Below, one piece after another: positions 1 to 11,144 of a stretch of DNA of 64,000 nt. The translations under genes and the position numbers were made by a program. Position 1 is the first letter of the stretch, and each line of letters opens with the position of its first letter. The notes under the pieces were generated by a model. The model had not been told where the DNA came from and made no database searches. It was given only the letters and a program-made list of their open reading frames with translations. The stretch comes from Zymoseptoria tritici IPO323 (lineage: Eukaryota > Ascomycota > Dothideomycetes > Mycosphaerellales > Mycosphaerellaceae): NCBI RefSeq assembly GCF_000219625.1, contig NC_018208.1:124001-188000 (forward strand), in the 5' to 3' direction.

Positions 1-1112
1 GCGGCAGTGCGACTCCTTAAGCTACGGCCCTAGTTCGCTAGTTAAGGGTTGCGCTAAGGGATTTCGTAATTGTTGCTTGTAGGGGCGCGTGTGCCTAGTA
101 GTTTAGACCTAAGGCTTAAGGCAGACATGTTAAGCCTATCGCGATAAGCATCGTATACCGACTTGTAACCAGTGGCTTGCTTATACCCGAATTTAGTGTA
201 CTCTATACAGTCACGCCGAGACATAACATTAGGCTAGACGTAGAGTTTCCTTAAAGCGAACTTGTCTATTAATTCTTAGGTAGCAGCAGCTCGTGACGGC
301 TGCTTCTTGCTGCTTAAGACCGAGCTAAATGCTTAAGTTAACATCCTTGCATCTAAGTATCCGCGCTTAACTGTCTTAATAGCACTTTAAACAGCCTTCG
401 CAGGAGGGAACTTAGGGGCTAGCTTACGAGGAGATCGGCGGAGCTGCTTGTCGACCTTATCGTCCTTGCTCTTATCGTCTTTCTTGCGCTTGTCTTCGTT
501 ACCCTTCGCTATAGCGACTATTGCTTAAGGTATGTTGTAATGTTGTAAGGTATAGTAATCGTAGGCTGTATAAAGGTTTAAGGAAAAGGGAAGGAAAGGA
601 TTACGGAAGTTAATAAAAGAGAGAGGGTTTAAAAAGAAGAATGCAGTCGCTTTTGTGCCCTTAGAGGGGCGACCTGCTAGTGAATTCGACCACGTGCCAG
701 CAGTTACTAGCTTAAAGCTTGTAATAGTACGTAAATTGGATTATTTACCTACTAGAATTAGCTAGACGATTGCACTTAAGACCTTACCTTCCGAGCAATT
801 ACGGACCTCCTAGATTACGCTCGTTTATTCGAGATTACGCACACCCACTTAAGAGCATTAGCATATAACCTGAGCCTTTAATTAAGGTTGTTACGAACGC
901 TTAAGGTCACGTATTCACTAAAGGGGAGGATGTTCAAAAATACCAAAAACCTCGCTTAGGTTTACTTAAACCCTTAAAGCCTCAGGCACCGTTTTACTTA
1001 AAGGCTCGTCATTATCACATAACTCGCTCGTTTTAGTTAGTCTATATAGCTTAAGGGCCTTCGCCCTTATAAATCAGTATCATTCTTTTTCCGCTTTTTG
1101 ATCACACGACAC
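1..1112. repeat. RIP-degraded transposon relic, truncated by window start
   Basis: The stretch is rich in TpA words (CTTAAG, CTAG, TAGT) and poor in CpA/TpG while keeping many CpG, which is the signature of RIP (C-to-T in CpA context). No intact reading frame survives. The minus strand of about 1-530 reads as a coherent frame broken only by TAA/TAG codons, suggesting a decayed coding region, but I do not recognise the protein. The signature stops abruptly near 1100, where normal sequence begins. Confidence 0.7.
919..1112 (+). mobile_element. possible polypurine tract and 3' LTR
   Basis: A purine run (AAAGGGGAGGA, ending at 930) is followed directly by TGTTCAAAAATACC at 931, the arrangement expected at the 3' LTR of a retrotransposon. 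A TATA-like TTATAAAT lies at 1067-1074 and the RIP signature ends shortly after, near a CACA at about 1112. That makes a candidate LTR of about 180 bp. The 5' LTR and the second target-site copy would be outside the window, so this stays tentative. Confidence 0.35.
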
Positions 1113-2150
1113 AGGCTTGTACGATTGCCTCGCACTGCGTCATCGACAAGAGCGGCCATGTCCAGGAGCGAACTTCATACGACGGGCGAACGCATGGAAT
1201 GATTGGGCGTGATAGAAAAGCAGAGGCATTCTAGGACTCATCCTGAAAGCCAGAATTGGCGTCCGCCGCCTGACGGTGATACCGACGACTTGGACCAATC
1301 CTATCTTGACGAAACGTCGATACCTGCCCGATTCAGGCAGCGACATGGTTACCGGGAGCCAGCGCTAATTCCCGCATAACAGCCTGTACCAGAATTCATT
1401 CGCTTCTCTACCCTGCTTCTCTACCCTGCCGGCAGGTCTTTGAACTCAGCCTTGCAGGATCTGAACAGTCACCTCGATGAGCGAATAACATATAGCGGGC
1501 GAGCGCATTGGAGTCTTGGGCACAAATCGGCGTGGTCGGAATGCAGGAGCATTACCAGACTTCATCTTCCTCACAGGTCTAAGCCCAACAGCAAGAATCA
1601 GTGATCATTCCTTGAACCTGGTCACCGACCTATCCGAGCCAACATCAGCTCACGAAGTCCTCGATGACCGCCCCAAAATGCTTCCGATTAAGTTCTCGAC
1701 TGTAGATACTATTTCTGATGCAGGACACAGTCTGGATTACGTCCTGGCAGCAGGCCTTCAGACTCAGCCCAGTATGACGATCCAGATATTGTCATCGCTC
1801 AAATGCTGTGCTCAATTCCGGTTTCTAAAGGAACGATGTACATTGATGCCCGCCTTTGAAAAGTCTCCAAAACCAAAGTGACGTCGAGAAAGTGTCGATA
1901 CTTACCAAGAAAGGGCATCGCTTGATATGCAGGACACAGTCTGGACCCTCCAGCATCACTGACTGGACTTCGATGAAGACAAGGATACAGCCACTCCGAT
2001 ATGCGATCGAGACTTGCGGGCAGTCCGGAACAAGCATGCTCATCCGTGGAAAAAGCGACCCGGAGCTGAGTCGAGTGAAGCCTCGTGCACGACGGAGATG
2101 CCACGTATGACGGTACGAGAGCATGGCAGGCTGAGAGGACATTCCGAACA
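1113..2150. other. no gene seen
   Basis: No convincing coding region. A 19-bp sequence (ATGCAGGACACAGTCTGGA) occurs twice, near 1719 and 1927. Short frames on both strands show no family signature. Confidence 0.5.
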
Positions 2151-2153
2151 GAG

Positions 2154-2161
2154 GATATAAG
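2154..2161 (+). promoter_or_regulatory. TATA-like element of the secreted protein gene
   Basis: GATATAAG sits about 175 bp upstream of the ATG at 2330, followed by a CT-rich stretch, a common fungal core promoter layout. Confidence 0.4.
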
Positions 2162-2329
2162 GCTCTGGTCTCGGCTCTTCTCCCTTCTTCTTCCCCTCAA
2201 ACACATTCACATCGACATCAGGAGTATACTCCCACAAAGTACTCTCACCTCTTCCTTCGGCATTCATCTCACATACTGATACGTCTTGACCAGACTACAT
2301 CAACCCAACTCCGATCTCCATCTGCAGCC

Positions 2330-2594
2330 ATGCGCTTCACCACCTTCATCGTCGCCATGGCCGCCACAATCGGCTTGGCTGCCGCCACTGATTACGTTGA
2401 TTGCACTGCCCCGGGCGCGTACAGTGGCGCGAAATGCTGCTACACTCCGGGTCCCGGCGGATCGTGCGCAGACGAGCGCACCTGTTCCTAGTATGCCATG
2501 TTCTGGAGTCTCTTTCCGGTTGATCGCCGTACTAATCTTGTCTCACAGTCAAAATCCGATGGACCCCAACGACAAATCATTGGGCTGCGTGTAA
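2330..2594 (+). CDS. small cysteine-rich secreted protein (effector candidate)
   Basis: Two exons, 2330-2490 and 2549-2594, joined across a 58-bp intron (GTATGC donor, TACTAAT branch site, TCTCACAG acceptor), encode 68 residues. The first 19 or so form a signal peptide (MRFTTFIVAMAATIGLAAA). The mature part holds six cysteines (residues 25, 36, 37, 46, 52, 67), including a CC pair, an even number that suggests disulfide bonds. Small secreted cysteine-rich proteins of this kind are common effector candidates in plant-associated fungi, but I recognise no named family. Splicing is inferred; it extends the frame to a natural stop and adds the sixth cysteine. Confidence 0.7.
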
Positions 2595-3046
2595 AGACCG
2601 TCGCACTGCGGCGCCGCAGCAATACTTTCCGGGAGATCAAACACCGCACGTCAAGCCAGCACCCGAGAGCTGTTGCAGCACCGCATCGGTGGAGGAGCGT
2701 CATGTTGGAGGTGGATGGAAGAGGAGGTACGAGACCTTTCGGCCAAGTGGAAGTGGAGGAATGGAAGTCTTTATTCGTGTGGTCATGCGGGAGAACTGTT
2801 TGAACTTGTCTTGGTTCATGGTTCTTCTATGTACTCCTCCGGGCTGTTCGCAATGTTCGAGGAGAGCAATCTTTGATCAGTCCGTCATCAACTTGAAACT
2901 GCATCTTCATTTCGACACCGCTGTTCGTACTGTCGTCATGTCTACCCTGAAGTTGATTGACCGTTATCACCATATTCACTTCCGACAGTTCTCTCGCATC
3001 CTCGCTTCTGTCCGAGTCGATCACTCCATCGTGAGTACCAGTCTCA
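2595..3046. other. convergent intergenic region
   Basis: Lies between the 3' ends of the secreted protein gene (+) and the F-box-like gene (-). It probably holds both 3' untranslated regions. No other feature is supported. Confidence 0.5.
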
Positions 3047-3982
3047 TCAAAACTCCAACCACTTGTCCGAGATGTCGACGATATCAGGATGATGATCCAT
3101 TCGCTTCGCTTCGGTCCGCAGCGCTGCCAGGAGTTTGTCTCGCAGCCTGTTGGTCCTCACATCATTCTCGTCCACAAGATAGTCCATGTCGCCATCATCG
3201 CTGTCGTACTCAACGTCCTCGTCGATGTCGCAAGGCACTTGCAGCCAGATATTTTCCGCCCGGGATCCTGACAAAAGCCCGATGAACGGAGTCACATCGA
3301 GATGAAGGCATGTCATTGCCCGAACTGCCTCAGCGATGAGACATAGTCGGATGGAAACAAGTTTTAGATCGAGAGATCTGAGCCAAGTCCAGTGCAGAGA
3401 TAAGTCGTCCATATGAGACTCGGGGCGGTATATCGCAATCGACATCAATCCCAGGGTCGCGGACAGGACAAGGTGTCGAATGTGCGAGGCGCCGTACTTT
3501 GGTAATGTTGAAAGGGCAGTCCTGCACGATGGCGATCTGCCGTCGCCGAACTTAGGGAAGCCCACGTGAAACGCAGTCGTGCTGTAGAGGACGGGCATAG
3601 CTTCCATGAAAATGACGCTGTTGGTGGCGAGAATCTGTGGCCACACAGACTCGGTGCAGGAACACTTCGGTGCCACGAAGAGGAATCTGGTTCCGTCTCC
3701 GAGTTTTCCGCGACCTCCATTCTCTCGAGCGCACTCCGAGCCATTCGCACCAGGATCTATTACACGCCCGCCATTGACAAGGAAGCCATAGATGCGCATG
3801 CGCATCTCGACCGGTAGGCCCATGAAAGACGCTCGCGGGTAATCTTGGGGCTGTTCTGCGGGTTTGGTGGGTGTAGAGGTCTCGTTTTTGGCCTTGATCC
3901 TAGACGAGCGGCGAAGAATCTGTGGCGTGGGGTCGGTTCCGAGAGGCGCGATCTCTTCTGACTGAAGTCGAGATGTGTCCAT
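3047..3982 (-). CDS. fungal F-box-like/DUF family protein, paralogue 1
   Basis: Intronless, 311 residues from the ATG at 3982; the frame opens slightly upstream at 4003 but only with a TTG. After a basic, low-complexity N-terminus comes MGLPVEMRMRIYGFLVNGG, the short helix-turn-helix 'LPxExRxxIYxxL' module typical of the large fungal families annotated as F-box-like or DUF7730. A conserved block follows: CTESVWPQILATN and EAMPVLYSTTAFHVGF. An acidic stretch (DEDVEYDSDDGDMDY) lies near the C-terminus. The next gene is a diverged tandem copy in the same orientation. F-box-like modules can bring targets to SCF ubiquitin ligases, but no function is known for this family and none is claimed. Confidence 0.75.
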   Translation of the reverse strand: MDTSRLQSEEIAPLGTDPTPQILRRSSRIKAKNETSTPTKPAEQPQDYPRASFMGLPVEMRMRIYGFLVNGGRVIDPGANGSECARENGGRGKLGDGTRFLFVAPKCSCTESVWPQILATNSVIFMEAMPVLYSTTAFHVGFPKFGDGRSPSCRTALSTLPKYGASHIRHLVLSATLGLMSIAIYRPESHMDDLSLHWTWLRSLDLKLVSIRLCLIAEAVRAMTCLHLDVTPFIGLLSGSRAENIWLQVPCDIDEDVEYDSDDGDMDYLVDENDVRTNRLRDKLLAALRTEAKRMDHHPDIVDISDKWLEF

Positions 3983-4612
3983 GATGTTCTGCGGTTTGCG
4001 CAATGTTGTGACCGGCGCCGTAAGGTCGGCGAGTGTGGTGGAGCCGTGGAGCGGGAGTGGCGGAGCTGTGGATGTGGTGATGCGCTTGCGATTCTCGAGT
4101 GTGCAGGTCTTGCGTCGTATTTGCGATGGAGAGCTCCTTTATTGATTCCGATCGTGATGTCGGTGTTGCGCGGTCTTGCCTGCGTCCGTGTCGAAATGGT
4201 GCGTGTGATTGGCGAAACTGGCGGAAGGTGGTGGCTTCTTCCCATGTGGACGCGGACGTAAAGAGATGGAAGTTGCAAGAAGATGAAGTTTACCAAAATT
4301 GAAAGGACGTCGTTCGGGGAAGACATCGCCGGAGTACCGCCGAGCGAAGTGAATCAAGCAGGGCACTTTGACGAAGGTCGCAATCGATGAACATCGCTTA
4401 ACCGAGAAGAGGTGATACTTACAGAGAAGCACTACCAAATAGGAGCATTACACTGCTGCTACCGCCGAGTCCAGCATCACACCATTCCCGGACACTTCTT
4501 CACATCCTTCGCCTTCGAGCCAGTGCGCGAAGCGTCTTCCTCATTTCTCAGTGGAATCACATGCTGCGCAATTCGTTGGCGAACACGTTACTCCTCCGAA
4601 TACTCGCCTCTG
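3983..4612. other. intergenic between tandem paralogues
   Basis: About 630 bp between the two F-box-like paralogues. It must carry the promoter of the first and the 3' region of the second. The frames overlapping it on both strands have no family signature. Confidence 0.5.
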
Positions 4613-5512
4613 CTAATTCAAGTTCTCCACGAAGGGCGCCCGCCGCCACACAACGCCCGAGATGTCCTCCACATTCACCAAAGCCCGGACTCGCGCATCG
4701 AGTGCTGCTATCAGCTGTTCGCGGATCTCCGTGCCAATTGTACTGCCTTCGACGACGCCCGGTGCCATCGCCATCACCATGCCAGGGAGTATACACGGCA
4801 CTTCCAACCTGACATTCTTTACCGACAAGAGAGACACAACATCGTGCAATTCCTCTGCTCGAAGATGGAAGCCATGCCGATCGTACGCCCACTGTACACC
4901 AATGCAGATGCGGATGTCGCGAGGCCTGGCACCGGCGGACTCGAGGTATGAGAGATGGCGTGAGATGCAGCCTGTTCCTTCGTCTCGGGTGGTAAGCCCA
5001 GAGATATTGTCGAGGCAGCCGATGAGCGCTAATCGCTTGATGTGCGGATAAGCATATCGTGGGAGATTTCGCACGACGGCGGCGGCCGGATCCTCCGCCG
5101 ACTCGAAGGTTCTGTTTGCCGGAAAGCAGACATGAAGCTCGTTCGTACTGTGAAGGACAGGCATGGCTTCAGCGAACAGCTTTTTGTTGACAGCGAGAAT
5201 CCGAGGCCAGACAGATTCGGTGCAAGGGCACTTCAATCGTCGCCGTTGCAGGTAAAAGCGAGTTCCGTTTCCAGTGTGAATGCAAGTATGGCCTGCTGAG
5301 TCGGAATCTGTTACACGACCGCCGTTGACCAGGTAGCCGAGGATCCTCAAGCGCAATTCGGGCGGAATACTCATCAACGATGGCTGCGGTCGTTGGACTC
5401 TCAATCCGGTCCTCGTCGACGGGCGATGCTCTCGATCCTCGCCGAGCGGCGAAGCGACTGTGGCATGGTCGGTATAGAAGCGAGGAGAGAATCGCCTGGC
5501 ATGGCCCACCAT
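4613..5512 (-). CDS. fungal F-box-like/DUF family protein, paralogue 2
   Basis: Intronless, 299 residues from ATG at 5512. A second in-frame Met lies just before the domain (MSIPPELRLRILGYLVNGG). It shares with the upstream-numbered paralogue the opening 'P.E.R.RI.G.LVNGGRV' and the block CTESVWPRILAVNKKLF then EAMPVLHSTNELHVCF. The C-terminal halves differ more, so the duplication is old or diverging quickly. Function is unknown. The shared spacing and orientation indicate a tandem duplication. Confidence 0.75.
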   Translation of the reverse strand: MVGHARRFSPRFYTDHATVASPLGEDREHRPSTRTGLRVQRPQPSLMSIPPELRLRILGYLVNGGRVTDSDSAGHTCIHTGNGTRFYLQRRRLKCPCTESVWPRILAVNKKLFAEAMPVLHSTNELHVCFPANRTFESAEDPAAAVVRNLPRYAYPHIKRLALIGCLDNISGLTTRDEGTGCISRHLSYLESAGARPRDIRICIGVQWAYDRHGFHLRAEELHDVVSLLSVKNVRLEVPCILPGMVMAMAPGVVEGSTIGTEIREQLIAALDARVRALVNVEDISGVVWRRAPFVENLN

Positions 5513-5916
5513 ACACTGGGCCGATGGTGCAATTGACGGCGGCGAGCCAGTAGATACGCGGGCTTGCTAAGAATTCAAGCAGATAGAGAAGAGTGTAGGA
5601 CGAACAAGTTGGAAAGAAAAGGCGCCTCGCATGATGCAGATCATCGGTCGAAAAAACCAATCCTGAACCCAAAACTGCCGATAGCCGGAGTACTGGCATG
5701 GGCGCCTCATCAATTGAAGTGAAGAATCGCCGTACTAACTCTGGTCGTGAATATGAGACTCTTGTGATGGCTGGAATGAGATCGAACGGATATTGAACGC
5801 TGAACAGAATCGAGTCGTCAACAGCAACAATACGCGTAGAGGGGTATCATAAAAATCAACCTACCGACCTTTCATATCAATGCCATCGTCGATTCCCATG
5901 CCAATCCTCATCCTCA
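5513..5916. other. intergenic, no gene seen
   Basis: Holds the 5' region of paralogue 2 and the 3' region of the VPS71 gene, both minus strand. No further coding signal. Confidence 0.4.
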
Positions 5917-6795
5917 TCAAGCATAGAATTTCAAACACTTGTTCTCATCATGCGCATCCTTGCAAACCACACTGCACGTCATGTTCCCACACTTCATGCA
6001 CTTGACTCTGCCCCAGTATCCGCAGATCTCACAGAACTTCCTCGGCGGGGGAGCTCCAGCTGGTGGCGGCTGAGAGCGAGCCTGATTGTAGGTCAACGGC
6101 GGAGCATTGATCAAGGCTTCGAGTTCAGCTTGTGTCGGTAGTGGGTCGTTGACAGAGTCCTCGTCGATGTCCGCTGCTGAAAGAGCTGGTATGTCCTGTC
6201 TCTGCAATGCCGGGGCCGCAGAAGAGGAAGTCGGAGCAGGACTCGCACTCGCGCTGACCTCTTGCGGCGGCTTCCTCCTCGCCAACGGTGTCTTGCTCGC
6301 TCTTTGTGTCGTGGCTACTGCCGCAGTCGCTGTGGCTGTTGCCGGTCCATCTCCTTCGATATCCCTCTTCCCCGTACGAGCGATTTCCGCCTCTTCATCA
6401 TCCAGATAGTGTGCAAAGGTCTTGCCACTCGCGAGAATCTTCTTCGTATTCGGCGTTTTGCCCGCCTTCACTTGTCCGCCTCCTGCACTCCCACTCCCAT
6501 CCTTCTTCGCTGCTGGGATCGCAACTCCATCGCCTCGAACGTTGTCGCTGTTCAGCTCGCGGATCTTTCGCTCGATTTCTCGCTGCTGTCGCGCACTGAG
6601 TGCTTCTTTCTGGCTGTCTGTCTGCCCGAGGCCGGCGTTTCGAGCACGTTTGCGATTTGTGGTTCCCCAGTTCTTTGCTGGATCGGCGGATGGTCCTGCT
6701 ACGGCGACCCAGGCGAAGCCGGGAGCTTGTCGAGTCTGTGTGGTAGGCAGTTCTTCGATGTACGGCGTGCGGAAGCGGAGTGGTCCTGAGGCCAT
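5917..6795 (-). CDS. VPS71: Vps71/ZNHIT1-like HIT zinc-finger protein, SWR1 complex
   Basis: Intronless, 292 residues. The C-terminal 38 residues form a complete HIT zinc finger: CEICGYWGRVKCMKCG, then CSVVCKDAH and a final ENKC. In yeast and humans the ZNHIT1/Vps71 subunit helps the SWR1/SRCAP remodeller exchange H2A for H2A.Z. The rest is low-complexity and Ala/Pro-rich, as in other filamentous fungi, with a conserved N-terminal stretch (RFRTPYIEELP) and a RQQREIERKIRELN helix. The C-terminal position of the finger supports ZNHIT1 over other HIT proteins. It diverges from the STAND gene across about 460 bp. Confidence 0.85.
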   Translation of the reverse strand: MASGPLRFRTPYIEELPTTQTRQAPGFAWVAVAGPSADPAKNWGTTNRKRARNAGLGQTDSQKEALSARQQREIERKIRELNSDNVRGDGVAIPAAKKDGSGSAGGGQVKAGKTPNTKKILASGKTFAHYLDDEEAEIARTGKRDIEGDGPATATATAAVATTQRASKTPLARRKPPQEVSASASPAPTSSSAAPALQRQDIPALSAADIDEDSVNDPLPTQAELEALINAPPLTYNQARSQPPPAGAPPPRKFCEICGYWGRVKCMKCGNMTCSVVCKDAHDENKCLKFYA

Positions 6796-7253
6796 GATGC
6801 GGTAAAACGCCGCTCAGAGGATGTGTATCGAAGGCAGAGGTTGAAGTCGTCCGTCGACCGTGGCTCAATGCCGCGGGCCGTACCCTGTTCTGCGGCTGCG
6901 GCTCTTGGCGTCGACCTCGAGTGAATGTGTTGCGACTCTCCTTCTAGATAATCACATTATGGATTGAAGCGTCGAAAGTTATGTCCCTGATGGCCAGAGA
7001 GACATGGCATCAAGCTCTTCTGACCGCTGCGTGAAGGCGCAGCTGCGCCTTGGAAGCTGTACAACCTCTCCTCTCCTGCAGGTCCAGCCTGATGGCGCCG
7101 CCCACCTGCATCGACCCCACCCGCTACGTATATGGTCACTTCAGCCTCGCCCTCCTCGCACAAGATGGCCCTTCCATCTCCTCCCCAGCGTGTTCTATTC
7201 GCATCCTCAAGTCGTCGCTGTAGACTTCGCTCAGCGCAGCTCGCACGTCGGTC
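6796..7253. other. divergent promoter region between VPS71 and STAND gene
   Basis: 458 bp between divergent start codons at 6795 (-) and 7254 (+). No repeats or clear core promoter motif recognised. Confidence 0.4.
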
Positions 7254-10200
7254 ATGGCCACCGGGCATCCCCTCTGGGACAAGGCGCTTCGTGAGCTACC
7301 CAAAGAGGATCAGGCCACGCTCAAATCCCACTGGACAGGCAGCAGCCCCGAAGATCTGATCAAAGACATCGAGAAACACCAGAAGGCCACAAAGGAAAAG
7401 TCCGTCATCAAACTACGAAATCAAAAGTACTTCGTCAGAGATGTGCTCGGAAAAGTGACCACATGGCTGCAGAAATTCGTGCAAGTCGGCGACACGATTG
7501 TGCAGCACGATCCCGGACACGCTGCGCTTCCATGGGCGGCCGTTCGTCTCATTCTACAGGTAAGTTCTTCTTTCAACATGCAACATCACGCTTTTGGTCG
7601 TTGAACGAGTCCAGGCGACCCTGAACAATCAAGAGAAGCACGCGGCCGTCGTTGGAGGCCTCGAGACCATCACGCACTATGCCGCATGGAGCAAGATTGA
7701 GGAAGGCAACTTGTTGATCACGTACGACGGGCATGATCAGCTGGAAAAGGAGTTCGTCAAGCTCTACGCCGCTATGCTCACATTCATGGCGCACGCGATT
7801 CAGTTCCTGTATTCCAAGCGTGGTTGTAAGTGGTCCCAGCCTCCATTATTCTGCTAAGCTGATAAGCTCCAAGACCGTGTCTTTGCATCGCTCATTTCTG
7901 GTGACTCCCAACTCACAGAGGACATCAAGAGCATGACCAAGTCGAAGCTGTCAATCGAGGGCTCCACCCGCCAAATCTTGAGCCAGACCAGTCACAAGCA
8001 GTACGGTCTAGCAAAGACAATTGCAACTCAAATTGCAGACCTGGAACAGCCCATCATCCGAGTTGAGAAGGCGATAGAGTCGCAATCGCAAATCCTGGAC
8101 CACCAAATGAATGAGGAAATCCTGGACTGGGCGTCCGTCATTGCCTATCAGAAGCATCTTCAGGTTGTTGGAAACAAGATAACGCCAGGGACCGGGCAGT
8201 GGCTCTTGACTGACAACAGTTTCACCGGCTGGCAAAGCAGCAGTTGTTCTGAAATCCTCTGGCTTCATGGTAGTTCGGGCACCGGCAAAAGTACATTGGT
8301 GTGAGCAGAGGATCGGATATCGTATACAAGGCAGGACTTGCTGACCCCGACCAGATCTATACTGCTTCAATCACTTATCGAGGCGCACGAGAAGCATCAT
8401 GCCCCCTACCCGATATACTTCTTCTGCTCCCGCAACACTGCCGAACCCGAACGCGCGAATCCAGAAGATACCCTCCGCTGTTTGATGCGGCAAGCCTCAG
8501 ACATTCCTGGCGGACCCCCTCTTCACTCCAATCTCCGAGCAAGATTCGAAAGACGCCGCCCCGCGGGCGCTGCATCTGCTGAAGAGGCTACCGACATCAT
8601 CATGAACACCATCAGAGATCGACCGCTAACCTACATTGTAATCGATGCACTAGATGAGTGTGATCCTCAGTCACGCGACGTTCTGATCGACTCACTGGTT
8701 GTCATCTTGTCCCAGTCAACTAGTCTTGTAAAGATCTTTGTCACAAGCAGACACGGCCACATGGATATCACTTCACGCATGAATGTCTATCCAGCGGTAG
8801 CCATCGATGCGGCGTGTAACCAGGCAGATGTCGATCTCTATGTGCGAAACAGTGTCCGGACTGCGGTCGAGAGGAAGAAGTTGCTGCGTACGGTGAAGGT
8901 GGACAAAGGTCTTGAAGACAAAATCGTGGACAGCCTATGTCGCGGAGCACAAGGAATGTCAGTATACACATGATCGATCAGCGGAAGGTGATATACTGAC
9001 AGCTTACCTCAGGTTCCGCTGGGTCGAGCTCCAGATCAAGTTTCTGTGTACATTGCACATACGCTCGGTTCTGCTCAGTCGACTCGAAAAGCTTCCGCCC
9101 AGTCTACAGCAGATCTACGACGAGCTCTACACGCTCAAGATGCAGGAGATGGGCGAGGAACAGGCAGAAGTCACAAGGAAAATTCTCTCATTGCTGCTTG
9201 TTGCTCAAAGACCGCTTTCTACCACGGAGCTGATAAACTTGGCCTGCGCACCCGATGAACCATACATGTCCGCTGAGACTGTCCTCGAGATGTGCTTTGA
9301 TCTGGTTAGACTCGATCAATGGCGGGACGAAAGTAACTGGAAATGGAAAGATACATTCCGGTTTTCACACTTGTCAGTCAGAGAATTTCTGGAGAGCAGG
9401 TCAGCCGAGTACGCGTTGACAGAAATGCATACAATGGCCACTCATGCGTGTCTGGATCTGGCAACGGGACCGCGAACTGACTGGACGGATGAAGTCCCCT
9501 ATCCCGTCCTCCACTGGCCCCAACACGCCGAGATTGCAACTCGAGGCAGCGTCGATGGCACCATCGAATCACTCGACAAGTTTCTGAACTTGGGCGGCGA
9601 GAGCTTCAGACGATGGGTAGAAGCTCTGTTCAAGATACCGGTGTTTACTGATGGGATAATCGACCAAGAAGCGCTGAGCAAATTTGCCACCGCAATCCCC
9701 AGAATAGCCGGCGGAATCAGTCCAATATTCGTCGTTGTGTGCTACAATCTACCAAGATATCTACGTCGCCTACTTTCAGAAGCAGCAAGTCTCAAGAAAG
9801 TGGGAGCAAAGGCATTGAGCCTGGCAAGCCATTGGGGGAAGATCGAGAATGTACGACTGCTCCTTCAAGCGGGTGTGGACGTCAATTCCTACTGGGTCGG
9901 TGAGACCGCACTTATGAGGTCATCATTTGATGGCAACGTGGAGGTCGTGGAATTTCTACTTGTCAATGGTGCCCATATCGATGCTCGAGATGGAGAAGGT
10001 CGTTCCGCGCTTTGGCTTACAGCCAGGTATGGCATCGCGGAGACGGCTTTGCTGCTACTTGAGAACGGAGCCGATGGAATACAGAAGGATCATCACGGCG
10101 AAAGTATACTTGAAGCAGCAGCAGGACCACACTGTGGCACCTCGGAAGTCGCCCAGCTACTCCTCGAGAGAAAAGCCTTCGAAAGGGAGACCTTTGCCAA

Positions 10201-10958
10201 GGCATTCCGAGCGGCAGCAAGAACTAAAAAAGTGGAATTCGTGACCTTGTTCGCCACATTTGCGAGCCAAATTGGGACCCTGGGGAGTAGTTACAGCGAT
10301 GCACTGAGCGCTGCATCCAAATGGGGCAACGCACAAGCCGTCAAACTCCTATTGGAGCGTGGAACTCGAATTAATGCTGATGCCTTCGAGTTCTCTGTGC
10401 CTGACCTGCAGGTCCTGAAGTTTCTACTCGGGTACGACACATGCAATGTGTTCTACTCGGGTAGTGAGGCCTACAGATTCGCACTTCGAGGCGCAACAAA
10501 GGGATGCAATCTGGAGGTTTTCAAGCTACTGCTGACTTACGACCCCCGGAAATGTAATCTTCGAGGAAGCTTTGCAGGATATATACTCCCGGGAGCGCGC
10601 TTTATGTCGCCATGTCGAGGACCTCGACAATGATCCAGTCGAGCTTCAATTTTACACAGCAAGCTTGACGGAGGTTAGGCTCATCAAAGACCTGCTGCAC
10701 CAACACGCAGCCCAGGCAGCGGATCGTGCACTCCCAGTCGCGCGGCGATCAAGATCCTGCGACGTACTAGGTACTACACCGAAGCCTCAGATCAGGCTGT
10801 CACACTCCACCCCTCGACATCCCACGCGGACAGTGAGACGCGACGAATCAACAGAACTCGCTCATTACAAGTTGAATCGTGCATGCCATCGTCCTGAGCT
10901 ACTTGACGGATTCCCCTTGTTTGACGACCATTTCTATCTCGCTGCAAGTCAACACTGA
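7254..10958 (+). CDS. NACHT-ankyrin STAND (NLR-like) protein with frameshift near 3' end
   Basis: Five exons: 7254-7559, 7615-7825, 7874-8300, 8355-8957 and 9013 onward; the introns are 48-55 bp with clear GT..AG and keep frame. The N-terminal helical region (WLQKFVQVGD, ALPWAAVRLILQ) resembles the fungal STAND N-terminal domain DUF7708. Then come a P-loop GSSGTGKST (about residue 305), Walker B YIVIDALDECD, the sensor-like TSRHGH, the winged-helix region ending FRFSHLSVREFLES, and ankyrin repeats from about residue 780. Such proteins act in fungal non-self recognition and cell death. At a run of five C (10543-10547) the frame shifts: the ankyrin-like frame continues one frame over to 10958, while the unshifted frame stops at 10631-10633. 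This is either a disabled allele or a sequencing error. Confidence 0.8.
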
Positions 10959-11144
10959 TGCGGCGAGATCGTTCCTGATGGGAAAGAAAAAACATGAGAA
11001 GCTAGCAGAACTTTGAAGACTCGACGGCCAGAGAACGATCGTGATGGACGCTCCAGACCTGACCACAGCTTCACGTAGTACTTTCGCAAACAAACACATC
11101 TGAAGCCTGACAAACCACTGCTCTGACACCGACAGTCTACCAGT
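10959..11144. other. convergent 3' intergenic region
   Basis: 186 bp between the STAND gene (+) and the NAB3-like gene (-). No further feature. Confidence 0.4.

Noticed and set aside
3983..4003. Upstream extension of the first F-box-like frame
   Set aside because: The codon at 4003 is TTG; the first ATG is at 3982.
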